Positions 15,432 through 23,121 of a stretch of 64,000 bases of DNA are shown piece after piece. The stretch is from positions 1-64,000 of the forward strand of contig NZ_JARACK010000006.1 in NCBI RefSeq assembly GCF_028767185.1. Direction: 5' to 3'. Each line of letters begins with the position of its first letter. Position 1 is the first letter of the stretch. Below the pieces are notes generated by a model that was not told the DNA's origin, made no database searches, and was given only the letters and a program-made list of their open reading frames with translations. Origin of the DNA: Mangrovimonas aestuarii. GTDB lineage: Bacteria; Bacteroidota; Bacteroidia; Flavobacteriales; Flavobacteriaceae. The position numbers and the translations under genes are program-made.

Positions 15432-15803
15432 TTGTCGTGAATGTAAGGCTATACGGTTTCCTTCACTATCAATAAAAGCGGCCATGTAACCATGTTCTGG
15501 TGAAATTTGCGTTTTAGCTTGATAAATCTTACCCCCAGCAGCTTCTACTCTATCAAGTTCATTTTGTACATCATCACTCATAAAATATACTAAGGTTCCT
15601 TCCTGACTAGGAACATAGGTATCTTGTTTTATTAAAGTTCCCTGTGCCCCAGGAACTTCTCCTCTATCCGGAAACCACCCCATAAGCATGCCTCCAAAAT
15701 CGTGAATGGAAATCTCTACTTTAAAAACAGTTTCGTAAAAAGACTTGGCTCTATCCATATCTTCTACAGGTATTTCAAACCAACCTACCATGTTATTTGA
15801 CAT
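15429..15803 (-). CDS. VOC (glyoxalase/bleomycin-resistance fold) family protein
   Basis: This 124-residue cytoplasmic protein starts MSNNMVGWFEIPVEDMDRAK, followed by SFYETVF, and ends AAFIDSEGNRIALHS, the paired beta-alpha-beta-beta-beta pattern of the vicinal-oxygen-chelate fold. Two metal-ligand positions are plausible (the E of WFEIP and the H or E of the C-terminal module), but the substrate cannot be told from sequence. It lies 22 bases downstream of a dead SRPBCC gene on the same strand. The two were probably one operon, and the VOC gene may now rely on the old upstream promoter. Confidence 0.9.
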   Translation of the reverse strand: MSNNMVGWFEIPVEDMDRAKSFYETVFKVEISIHDFGGMLMGWFPDRGEVPGAQGTLIKQDTYVPSQEGTLVYFMSDDVQNELDRVEAAGGKIYQAKTQISPEHGYMAAFIDSEGNRIALHSRQ

Positions 15804-15825
15804 TTATTTAATTTTTTAAGATTAA

Positions 15826-16334
15826 TTATCGCTCTAAAATATCCTTTAAACTTTCTAGTCCCACTTCAAAATCCTTACCAACAGCTTTATCCATATACAT
15901 AAAAAGCATAAAAATATTAAATGGAAATTTATTTCTTCCTTTAAATCCCCAAGTGACTTTTTTTTGTCATTGCTTAATTCATCAACTTTATAAGCATCGC
16001 TTGTAGATTCCCATGGTTTAAAAAAACGTAATTTGGTCTCTATTGTTTTATTTTATATAATAATTTTATCTCTTGCTCTCCAGAACCTACTTGTTTATTT
16101 CTTAACCATTTAGATAAAAAACCTAATGTCCCATTGGTTCCAGTAAACATTCATTTTAATTCTGGATGTTTGATTTTCCAAGGCGACCATTTATCTTGAT
16201 TTTATATACTTGAGGTAATTGAACACATCTGACAAAGGTTTATTGATTTCAACAGCTCTTGATATTTCGAAATTATTAGGAGCAATCGAGGTAAGTAAAA
16301 TGAAAATAGCCATTAAAATGTAAAGAAAAATCAT
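15826..16334 (-). pseudogene. Decayed SRPBCC (START-like/polyketide-cyclase) family gene
   Basis: On the minus strand an ATG at 16334 gives a membrane-anchor-like start MIFLYILMAIFILLTSIAP and SRAVEINKPLSDVFNYL. A stop and frame changes follow, then DKWSPWKIKHPELK, FTGTNGTLGFLSKW, VGSGEQEI, LRFFKPWESTSDAYKVDEL, VTWGFKGRNKFPFNIFMLFM and DKAVGKDFEVGLESLKDIL to the stop at 15826. In order these are the blocks of a typical flavobacterial SRPBCC protein of about 170 residues. Several frameshifts and stops break the frame. The C-terminal third is intact, which suggests fairly recent decay. A VOC gene follows directly. Confidence 0.88.
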
Positions 16335-16375
16335 AATCTATGTTAAAGGTTTATTATGAATAAGTAAAACTGTTC

Positions 16376-16387
16376 GACCATTTGGTC
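16376..16387. promoter_or_regulatory. 12-bp palindrome GACCATTTGGTC, operator-like
   Basis: GACCA and TGGTC arms around a TT centre, 42 bases upstream of the start of the SRPBCC pseudogene. The form and position suit a TetR-type repressor site. No regulator gene is adjacent, so this is inference. Confidence 0.4.
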
Positions 16388-16481
16388 TATGCAAATACCT
16401 TAATAGCATTATCTAATAGTGCTCCTATACAAGATTACATATTTGCAGCTTTATTAACAAAACTTAATATATAAAATTCCT

Positions 16482-16498
16482 ATATAGTTTAACTATAT
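16482..16498. promoter_or_regulatory. 17-bp palindrome with 8-bp arms, operator-like
   Basis: ATATAGTT, one T, AACTATAT is a perfect inverted repeat lying 148 bases before the SRPBCC start on one side and 164 bases before the GNAT start on the other. It may be a repressor site or chance in AT-rich DNA. Confidence 0.35.
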
Positions 16499-16662
16499 CA
16501 ACACCAAATCTTATCACAGAAAAAAACTATCATTATTCGTTGAAAAACAACGTTTTGAAGCTTTTTCCTTTCGCTTTTTTACATGAATACCTACAATTTA
16601 TGGGTAGAGTTTTTGTAATTTTAATTATCTGTTTTATAAACATTTAAACAACTATCACCAAT

Positions 16663-17334
16663 ATGAACAAGTCAATTTCGAATTCATTATTATGGGTAAA
16701 TTCTGTATCGAATTTAATTAAAGATGGTGAGTTTAAACAACTCTTTAACGGGTTAACCAAACGCCTTTATTCGAACACCCAATCCTTTGGCTTAAAAAGG
16801 GACTTAGAAATTCCTTTTGAAGCTCCAAAAGCAAACATTCAGCTAAAGATACGTCCTGCAAATAATTCTGATATGGAAGCTTTTAGGAAATTTCACACCG
16901 AAGATCGTTTATTATCAACTGATATCCCACAATGTTATGTTGCCACCACAAGCAGCAATGAGGTTTGTTACAGACAATGGCTTATGGGATCTAAACAAAA
17001 TGACAAAATAAGATATTGTTTCGGAAAGACTTTCCCGAAATTAAAACCCGATGAAGCCCTTCTTGAAGGAGCTTTTACCTTACCAAATTATAGAGGAAAG
17101 AAAATTATGCCAGAAGCTATGGCTCGTATAGCCGAAAAAGGAAATGAGTTAGGGGTAAAATATATTGTAACCTTTGTAAACATAAACAACATTCCTTCAT
17201 TAAAAGGCTGTAAACGCTCTGGGTTTAACCCATATGTTGTGAGAAACGAAAGGTTCTTTTTGTTCTTTAAGTCAACTTCATTTTCAACTATCCCAAAAAG
17301 ACTTAAAGCACTATACGAACAGTATACATCCTGA
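16663..17334 (+). CDS. GNAT-family N-acetyltransferase
   Basis: The 223-residue protein has an N-terminal helical part (1-60) and a GNAT-like core. LKIRPANNSDMEAFRKF opens the fold, LLEGAFTLPNYRGKKIMPEAMARIAEKG is the acetyl-CoA-binding beta4-alpha3 region in which NYRGKK stands for the Q/RxxGxG/A loop, and VKYIVTFVNINNIPSLKGCKRSGF is the typical late motif (neighbouring Asn and GF). The acceptor is unknown. It may act on surface glycan precursors, as many proteins of this shape do. It is monocistronic and converges on trmH. Confidence 0.78.
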   Translation: MNKSISNSLLWVNSVSNLIKDGEFKQLFNGLTKRLYSNTQSFGLKRDLEIPFEAPKANIQLKIRPANNSDMEAFRKFHTEDRLLSTDIPQCYVATTSSNEVCYRQWLMGSKQNDKIRYCFGKTFPKLKPDEALLEGAFTLPNYRGKKIMPEAMARIAEKGNELGVKYIVTFVNINNIPSLKGCKRSGFNPYVVRNERFFLFFKSTSFSTIPKRLKALYEQYTS

Positions 17335-17360
17335 TGAAAGGGTCATAAACATTAATTACC

Positions 17361-18020
17361 TTAATTAAATTTGTTACTATATCTGATTAAAACGTCGTCA
17401 TAACTTTTAATGGATTTCTTTATCCAGTCAAAAGTTTTTTCCAGTTTTTCCTCTTCTGTAAGTGACCAATTCACTTCTGTTTCCCTCAACTCTGCACTGA
17501 CATGCTGTAAGATAATTGCTGCAGAAACCGAAATGTTCAAGCTTTCAGTAAACCCATACATTGGAATTTTCAAATAACAATCGGCTTGATCTATCACAGT
17601 TTTTGACAGTCCATCGCGTTCACTGCCAAAAAAGAAGCAACTCTTTTTGGTTACATCAAAATGGTGCAATTCACAATCGTTTGTATGAGGTGTTGTTGCT
17701 ACTATTTGATAACCTTTTGCTCGCATTGTATCTATGCAGTCCTTAGCTGAATTATATCGATGTACATCTACCCATTTTTGGGCACCCATAGCAATTTCCC
17801 TATCAATTCGTTTGGTGTTTCTAGCTTCGACAACATGAACGTCCTGAACACCAAAAACATCACAACTACGAATAACCGCACTGGTATTATGTAGTTGATA
17901 AACATCTTCGACGGCAACAGTAAAATGTCTGGTTCGTTGTTCCAAAACTTCTTTAAAACGTTGATTTCTACTTTCTGTAATAAACCCTTCCAAATATTCT
18001 AACAATGCCTTATCTACCAT
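17361..18020 (-). CDS. trmH: tRNA/rRNA 2'-O-methyltransferase, TrmH-like (SpoU family)
   Basis: This SPOUT-class enzyme transfers methyl from SAM to a ribose 2'-OH. By its length (219 residues) and early catalytic Arg in HNTSAVIRSCDVFGV it looks like TrmH, which makes Gm18 in tRNA. The other SpoU motifs are CFFFGSERDGLS and IPMYGFTESLNISVSAAIIL, which form the trefoil knot. The C-terminal helix about 185-219 matches TrmH rather than RlmB, and no L30e-like substrate-binding domain is present. It is divergent from the sirtuin gene with 150 bases between. Confidence 0.92.
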   Translation of the reverse strand: MVDKALLEYLEGFITESRNQRFKEVLEQRTRHFTVAVEDVYQLHNTSAVIRSCDVFGVQDVHVVEARNTKRIDREIAMGAQKWVDVHRYNSAKDCIDTMRAKGYQIVATTPHTNDCELHHFDVTKKSCFFFGSERDGLSKTVIDQADCYLKIPMYGFTESLNISVSAAIILQHVSAELRETEVNWSLTEEEKLEKTFDWIKKSIKSYDDVLIRYSNKFN

Positions 18021-18172
18021 TTGATGCTGTCTTTAATACCAGTTTCCGAAAATATAAAAATTATAGGAGTTCTATCTACTTAAATCAAATGAACAATTTC
18101 CATAATATCATATTAAAGACGTTCAAAATATAATCTAAGCTTTTATTAATTTTACCAATAACAAAAAATCAC

Positions 18173-18850
18173 ATGAAGCATATTGTTGTATTAAGTGGAG
18201 CTGGGGTAAGTGCGGAAAGCGGAATCAAAACATTTAGAGACGCTGATGGACTTTGGGAAGGTCATGATGTCATGGAGGTAGCCACTCCAGAGGGGTTTGA
18301 GGCCAATCCAGAACTCGTATTGGATTTTTACAATCAACGTAGAAGACAGCTGTTTGAAGTTGAACCCAATGCTGCACACCTCAAATTAGCACAACTGGAG
18401 AAAACCTATAAAGTTTCCATCATCACACAGAATGTTGATGATTTGCACGAACGTGCAGGCAGTACGAATGTAATTCATCTTCATGGTGAATTACTCAAGG
18501 CTAGAAGCATGGGAAATGAAGACTATGTTTTGGAATGGAATTCCGATATAAACTGGGGTGACAATTGCCCCGATGGGCATCAAATTCGGCCACATATTGT
18601 TTGGTTTGGAGAAGACGTCCCGATGATGATTCCCGCCATAGATATTTGCCAAACAGCCGATATATTAATCATAATAGGTACTTCCATGCAGGTTTACCCA
18701 GCCGCCGGCCTAATGCATTATGTGCAACCCCAAACTAAGATTTTCTATATCGATCCAAAACCCGCTATTAGCGGAAATAATCAAATTACTGTAATAGCAA
18801 GACCTGCAACAACGGGTATTGAAGAAGTCATATCATTTTTGCACTCATAG
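18173..18850 (+). CDS. cobB: NAD-dependent protein deacylase (sirtuin), zinc cysteines absent
   Basis: Sirtuins remove acyl groups from lysine using NAD and release O-acyl-ADP-ribose. Seen in this 225-residue protein: GAGVSAESGI (residues 9-18), the acyl-pocket Y53 and R56 typical of the SIRT5-like class III, TQNVDDLHERAG (85-96), catalytic H104 in HLHGEL, RPHIVWFGEDVP and IGTSMQVYPAAGL. The four zinc-ligand cysteines of canonical sirtuins are missing. The whole zinc module is shortened to a segment with one Cys (C132). I believe this is a known Bacteroidota variant. Y53/R56 suggest activity on succinyl or malonyl lysine. A remnant of an OmpA-like gene follows. Confidence 0.93.
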   Translation: MKHIVVLSGAGVSAESGIKTFRDADGLWEGHDVMEVATPEGFEANPELVLDFYNQRRRQLFEVEPNAAHLKLAQLEKTYKVSIITQNVDDLHERAGSTNVIHLHGELLKARSMGNEDYVLEWNSDINWGDNCPDGHQIRPHIVWFGEDVPMMIPAIDICQTADILIIIGTSMQVYPAAGLMHYVQPQTKIFYIDPKPAISGNNQITVIARPATTGIEEVISFLHS

Positions 18851-18865
18851 AAAAATCAACTTGTA

Positions 18866-18991
18866 ACTAATACGGCTTCACTTGTTGGAAAAGCTGAAGA
18901 ATATGGGAAACAACACTCTATAACCAGTAACGATACCGAAGAACGACGAGCCAAAAATCGTAGAATTGCCATTAGAGGAACGAAAAAATGA
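18866..18991 (+). pseudogene. C-terminal remnant of an OmpA-like peptidoglycan-binding domain
   Basis: A frame from 18866 to the TGA at 18991 encodes about 41 residues including EEYGKQHSITSNDTEERR and AKNRRIAIRG. This is the characteristic end of OmpA/MotB-type domains (SNDTEEGRAxNRRVEI). No start codon, signal peptide or upstream domain exists. The fragment begins just after the sirtuin stop codon, so a larger gene was lost by deletion. Confidence 0.72.
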
Positions 18992-19023
18992 TAGACGAGA
19001 AGACCTTCTTTTGAGATTACCTT

Positions 19024-19057
19024 AAAGAACATTCTAGAATTGAGTGTTATGTTCTTT
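19024..19057. repeat. 9-bp inverted repeat, weak terminator-like
   Basis: AAAGAACAT (19024-19032) and ATGTTCTTT (19049-19057) form a stem with a 16-base loop between the OmpA remnant and the end of the next minus-strand gene. The T-runs are poor, so it is only a possible bidirectional terminator. Confidence 0.4.
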
Positions 19058-19063
19058 GATTTA

Positions 19064-19714
19064 TTATGTGTTATTTACAGCTTTCTTACCTCCCAACTTT
19101 CCAGTATATCGTTTCATAAAGTATCCAAAACCAAGTCCACTAATAGCCCATAGAGGGATCGATATCAAAACACTTTTCCATGTGATAGGCTGCTCTTGAA
19201 ATAAAGGAAATAAAAATGTCATAAAAACATACATAAACAAGCCCCAGCTTAAGCCAACTTTAATCCACCCTTTACCTTCATAAGGATTTGGTATAGTTGT
19301 AATATCAATTTCGTTAAACCTTTCTGGTTGCTTTGCTAACCATTTATCTTTAAGAGACACTTTAAACCAACCCCAAAACGGATAGGTCAATCCCAACACA
19401 ATGTAGCTCGTTAAACTGGTCATACAAGGAATCACTCCCCCACATTCATGGCAATATAATCCAAACCAATTTTTAAAAGCTGTACCATTTTGTGTAGACC
19501 ATGTTCTGCCATCGTGTAAAGTGTTACAGTGGGGACAAGGCACATAACTTCGTTCGGCCAATGGTTTAATTGAGGTTTTATCTACCAAGCTTATCTTTGG
19601 AAGCCTTTGTCCTAAAACCACTTCATTAATAGCCGTACCCGGATTCAAAATCCAGAACAACATCATCCAGTTTTTCTGGGTATATGCTTTGTATTTACAT
19701 TTATTGTATTGCAT
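19064..19714 (-). CDS. Membrane protein with a four-cysteine zinc-ribbon-like segment, unknown function
   Basis: The 216-residue protein starts with a hydrophobic stretch (WMMLFWILNPGTAINEVVLG). A cytoplasmic or periplasmic zinc-ribbon-like module follows with CPHC and CHEC about 25 residues apart (YVPCPHCNTLHDGRTWS, GLYCHECGGVIPC). After it come further helices: SYIVLGLTYPFWGWF, GLFMYVFMTFLFPLF and VLISIPLWAISGLGFGYF. The start could also be 8 codons earlier, at 19738; I chose MQYNKC. I recall such proteins as recurrent in Flavobacteriaceae but know no function. The neighbours give no clue. Confidence 0.7.
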   Translation of the reverse strand: MQYNKCKYKAYTQKNWMMLFWILNPGTAINEVVLGQRLPKISLVDKTSIKPLAERSYVPCPHCNTLHDGRTWSTQNGTAFKNWFGLYCHECGGVIPCMTSLTSYIVLGLTYPFWGWFKVSLKDKWLAKQPERFNEIDITTIPNPYEGKGWIKVGLSWGLFMYVFMTFLFPLFQEQPITWKSVLISIPLWAISGLGFGYFMKRYTGKLGGKKAVNNT

Positions 19715-19784
19715 TATTTTATTTCTAGTTAGCTTCAATTAAAATGTTTATTTACTTCATGCCATACATTCTATTTTATCAAAG

Positions 19785-20915
19785 CTATTTTAAAGCATTC
19801 ATTGCTTTTTCAACTGCTTCATAGTATGATTTATATTCACCATCATCATATTTCCTTAATTCATTTATTACCTGAGTCAGGTATTTAAATTGTCGTTTCT
19901 CATTATAATCGACAAATAATTTTTGGGCACTCTCCTTATTTCCTAACTTTTCAGCGATTATTATTTCACCTGCTCTCACGAAATGTTCATAAACACATGC
20001 CTTCCATGTGTTATAGCCTTGTTTGGACATTACCGTCTTTAAAGGTTCAAATAAATGTTCTGTTTCTGTAAATAATGTGTCTGGCAACTTTACTATAATT
20101 GGATTTACAAAAGAATGTCCAAATTCATGAACGCTTAATTCTCTAAGTTTTTTCTTATCTGTAAAGCCCATTTTTAGGTTTTCTTCATCCACAAACTCTT
20201 GAAATCCCAAAGCTCCAAATATATTATAAACTTCTCTTTCTCCATTGTTAATATTATTAACGGCAAACCCCATACCTTTAGGGATGGTTAAGCTTGGAAC
20301 CAGCAAATATTTATCGAAACTCTTATTGTAAAATGATTCCATTGCTTCTATAAAAGCGGTATCCGGCAAACCGCCTTCTATTTCCTCAATAACCTTGATG
20401 TAATATTTTTTTGAGTTGATTAAATAAGATTCAAATTCTATTTCTTCCGAAAATGAATTTAATCCTTTCAAAAAAATTTCAGCATTCTTTTTTGCCTCAC
20501 CAACATTCTTTTCTTTAGAGAAGTTTATATAATATTTTTCATCAACAGAATTTGTTAATTTCGCATTTGGAACATCATCTACTTGAAGAAGGAAAGCATT
20601 GATGTAATCAAGCCATAAGTGGTCGGCTACAGCAAAACTTCTAGCCAAATACTCACTTGAGGCATAGGACTTGTAATCATTATATATTTTAAAACCGTAA
20701 TTATGCCATTCCTTTTTGAGCATTGTTATACCATTAACTTCAACAGTTTTCTCTTCAATATCAACACCTTCAAAGCCAATAAAATAAGCTAGGCCTAAAA
20801 GTTCAATATTTTTATTGATTTTTATTTCAACCTTACCGGATTCTAACGAATAATGCTGATTTGACTGAATCGAAGTCAATAATAGCCCAATTATCAGAAT
20901 AATATTTTTCATCAT
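19785..20915 (-). CDS. Exported DUF4932-type putative zinc metalloprotease
   Basis: This 376-residue protein has a signal peptide (about 1-18, ending SIQS) and no other membrane segment. HEFGH at residues 263-267 is a perfect HExxH zincin motif preceded by KLRELSV. A third ligand may be in a Glu-rich helix further on (TETEHLFEPL or CVYEHFVRAGEI). The order matches proteins annotated DUF4932 in Bacteroidota, which have no demonstrated substrate. It is probably a periplasmic or secreted peptidase. It stands alone, 70 bases upstream of the zinc-ribbon protein on the same strand. Confidence 0.75.
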   Translation of the reverse strand: MMKNIILIIGLLLTSIQSNQHYSLESGKVEIKINKNIELLGLAYFIGFEGVDIEEKTVEVNGITMLKKEWHNYGFKIYNDYKSYASSEYLARSFAVADHLWLDYINAFLLQVDDVPNAKLTNSVDEKYYINFSKEKNVGEAKKNAEIFLKGLNSFSEEIEFESYLINSKKYYIKVIEEIEGGLPDTAFIEAMESFYNKSFDKYLLVPSLTIPKGMGFAVNNINNGEREVYNIFGALGFQEFVDEENLKMGFTDKKKLRELSVHEFGHSFVNPIIVKLPDTLFTETEHLFEPLKTVMSKQGYNTWKACVYEHFVRAGEIIIAEKLGNKESAQKLFVDYNEKRQFKYLTQVINELRKYDDGEYKSYYEAVEKAMNALK

Positions 20916-21052
20916 AAATTTTCTATTATGCTACAAGCATTAGTTTCTACCAGTGTTTTTGTTTCATTTATTTCTTTATTTACCTAATATACAAAAACAC
21001 TTAACATTGTAAGAAAACGTCATTAGCAATCTTATCCACAAAAAATCAACCA

Positions 21053-21085
21053 TAAAAAAAGCCTCCCAAATGGGAGGCTTTTATT
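21053..21085. terminator. Bidirectional terminator after rpsA
   Basis: GCCTCCC, AAAT, GGGAGGC (21061-21078) flanked by seven A and a T-run, placed 24 bases past the rpsA stop. The strand of use is minus. Confidence 0.9.
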
Positions 21086-21108
21086 GTTAACTTAAAATAT
21101 ATGAACAA

Positions 21109-22941
21109 TTACGATTTACCGTCCATTTTGTCCTTAAGCGCTTGTAAAGCATCGTTAGCATCACCTAAAGTTGGTTTTGCTTCAGCAGCAGCGTTAGCAG
21201 CTTTCTTAGCAGCAGCTTTTACGATTGCAGCTTCTTCAGCTTTGTGAATAGCAGTGTGAGATGCTACTACACGCTTGAATTCCTTATTGAACTCAATGAT
21301 TTTGAATTCAGCAGATTCACCTTTCTTAAGTTTGCTTCCGTCTTCTTTTTCAAGGTGACGAGCAGGTACGAAGGCTACGATGTCTTCGTTGAACTGAACA
21401 GTTGCTCCTTTGTCTACAACTTCTGAAATCTCAGCAGTGTGAACAGTTTCTAAAGCAAACTCAGTTTCATACTTATCCCAAGGATTCTCTGTAGTTTGCT
21501 TGTGACCTAAGCTTAACTTACGTCCTTCAACATCTAACTCAAGTACTATAACGTCTAGTTTATCACCTACGTTACAGAATTCACTTGGGTGCTTAATTTT
21601 CTTAGTCCAAGAAAGATCTGAGATGTAAATCAATCCATCAATTCCTTCTTCTAACTCTACGAATACACCAAAGTTAGTGAAGTTACGTACAGTTCCTGAG
21701 TGCTTAGAACCTACAGGGTACTTGCTAGTAATATCTGTCCATGGGTCTGGAGTCAATTGCTTGATACCAAGAGACATTTTGCGCTCTTCTCTGTCTAGAG
21801 TCAAGATTACTGCTTCTACTTCGTCTCCTACAGATACGAAATCTTGAGCAGAACGTAAGTGAGTAGACCAAGACATTTCAGATACGTGAACAAGTCCTTC
21901 AACACCATCGGCAACTTCGATAAATGCACCGTAATCTGCGATTACAACAACTTTACCCTTTACTTTGTCACCAACTTTTACTTCCTCACCTAGAGCATCC
22001 CATGGGTGCTTGCTCAATTGTTTCAATCCTAACTGGATTCTTGACTTATCCTCATCAAAATCAAGGATTACAACGTTAAGTTTTTGATCAAGCTCAACGA
22101 TTTCGTTAGGGTGGTTAATTCTAGACCAAGAAAGGTCTGTAATGTGAATTAATCCGTCTACGCCACCAAGGTCGATGAATACTCCGTAAGAAGTGATATT
22201 TTTAACAACTCCTTCAAGTACTTGACCTTTTTCAAGCTGCCCGATAATTTCTTTCTTTTGCTCTTCAATATCAGCTTCGATAAGCGCTTTATGAGATACA
22301 ACAACGTTTTTGAATTCATGGTTGATTTTAACAACTTTGAACTCCATAGTTTTGTTAACGTATTGGTCGTAATCTCTAATTGGCTTAACATCAATTTGAG
22401 ATCCTGGTAAGAACGCTTCGATTCCGAATACGTCTACAATCATACCACCTTTAGTTCTGCACTTAACAAAACCATTTACAATCTCACCATTATCGTGAGC
22501 TGCGTTAACGCGATCCCATGCTTTAATTACACGAGCTTTTCTATGTGACAATACCAATTGACCTGTAGCGTCTTCACGTACGTCAATTAATACTTCTACT
22601 TTGTCCCCTACTTTTAAGTCTGGGTTGTAACGAAATTCGTTTAAAGAGATTACCCCTTCAGACTTAGCGTTAATATCGATGATAGCATCGCGATCAGTAA
22701 TATGAACTACTTCTCCTTCTACCACCTCATCATCTAAAGTGTCTACAAAATTCTCCTCAACTAATTTTTCAAATTCTTGAAGTTGAGAGTCTTCAACTTC
22801 GTCAATACCTTCTTGGTAGTTGTGCCAGTTGAATTCTTTTAAGAATTTTTCAGGGTTCTGTTGAGCTTCAGATACTACAGGAGCTTCAACTTTTTTAGCT
22901 TCAGTTGCTTCAACTTCAGCTTGTTTTGCTTTTTCAGCCAT
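21109..22941 (-). CDS. rpsA: 30S ribosomal protein S1
   Basis: S1 captures mRNA on the small subunit. The 610-residue protein has an N-terminal acidic extension of about 60 residues with Ala/Glu/Lys (MAEKAKQAEVEATEAKKVEA), then six S1 (OB-fold) repeats. The last four show the strong consensus (GVVKNITSYGVFIDLGGVDGLIHITDLSW, split here, GDKVKGKVVVIADYGAFIEV, GTVRNFTNFGVFVELEEGIDG). Repeats 1 and 2 are the divergent ribosome-binding ones. The Lys/Ala-rich tail resembles other Bacteroidota S1. In this phylum, where Shine-Dalgarno sites are rare, S1 is expected to be important for initiation. Its own leader holds a hairpin. Confidence 0.97.
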   Translation of the reverse strand: MAEKAKQAEVEATEAKKVEAPVVSEAQQNPEKFLKEFNWHNYQEGIDEVEDSQLQEFEKLVEENFVDTLDDEVVEGEVVHITDRDAIIDINAKSEGVISLNEFRYNPDLKVGDKVEVLIDVREDATGQLVLSHRKARVIKAWDRVNAAHDNGEIVNGFVKCRTKGGMIVDVFGIEAFLPGSQIDVKPIRDYDQYVNKTMEFKVVKINHEFKNVVVSHKALIEADIEEQKKEIIGQLEKGQVLEGVVKNITSYGVFIDLGGVDGLIHITDLSWSRINHPNEIVELDQKLNVVILDFDEDKSRIQLGLKQLSKHPWDALGEEVKVGDKVKGKVVVIADYGAFIEVADGVEGLVHVSEMSWSTHLRSAQDFVSVGDEVEAVILTLDREERKMSLGIKQLTPDPWTDITSKYPVGSKHSGTVRNFTNFGVFVELEEGIDGLIYISDLSWTKKIKHPSEFCNVGDKLDVIVLELDVEGRKLSLGHKQTTENPWDKYETEFALETVHTAEISEVVDKGATVQFNEDIVAFVPARHLEKEDGSKLKKGESAEFKIIEFNKEFKRVVASHTAIHKAEEAAIVKAAAKKAANAAAEAKPTLGDANDALQALKDKMDGKS

Positions 22942-22963
22942 GTGCTGATTAATAATTTGTATC

Positions 22964-23000
22964 CTGTGTGCCTTCGGAATATTTTAGCGATACCACACAG
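22964..23000 (-). promoter_or_regulatory. Hairpin in the rpsA 5' leader
   Basis: CTGTGTG (minus strand, 23000-22994) pairs perfectly with CACACAG (22970-22964) around a 23-base loop. It lies 22 bases before the rpsA ATG within a leader of about 115 bases. A role in S1 autoregulation is possible by analogy with other phyla but not shown by the sequence. Confidence 0.45.
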
Positions 23001-23065
23001 AAGAATTAAAAATATAATTAATTTTTCTCGCCCTTTCCTTATCCGATTCTCGCTGAAAAGGAGTG

Positions 23066-23073
23066 CAAAATTA
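23066..23073 (-). promoter_or_regulatory. -7 box (TAATTTTG) of rpsA
   Basis: On the minus strand TAATTTTG fits TAnnTTTG, with a TTG 16 bases upstream, shorter than the usual 19. It predicts a leader of about 115 bases. Confidence 0.5.
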
Positions 23074-23121
23074 AGTCATTAATCTTTAACAACCTAATCT
23101 ATTACACTAAAAATTAAACAA

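Larger units (their letters stand above)
16335..16662. other. Intergenic region with two palindromes
   Basis: No gene is visible. The stretch between the SRPBCC pseudogene and the GNAT gene carries two operator-like palindromes (16376-16387 and 16482-16498). I see no clear promoter for the GNAT gene. Confidence 0.5.
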
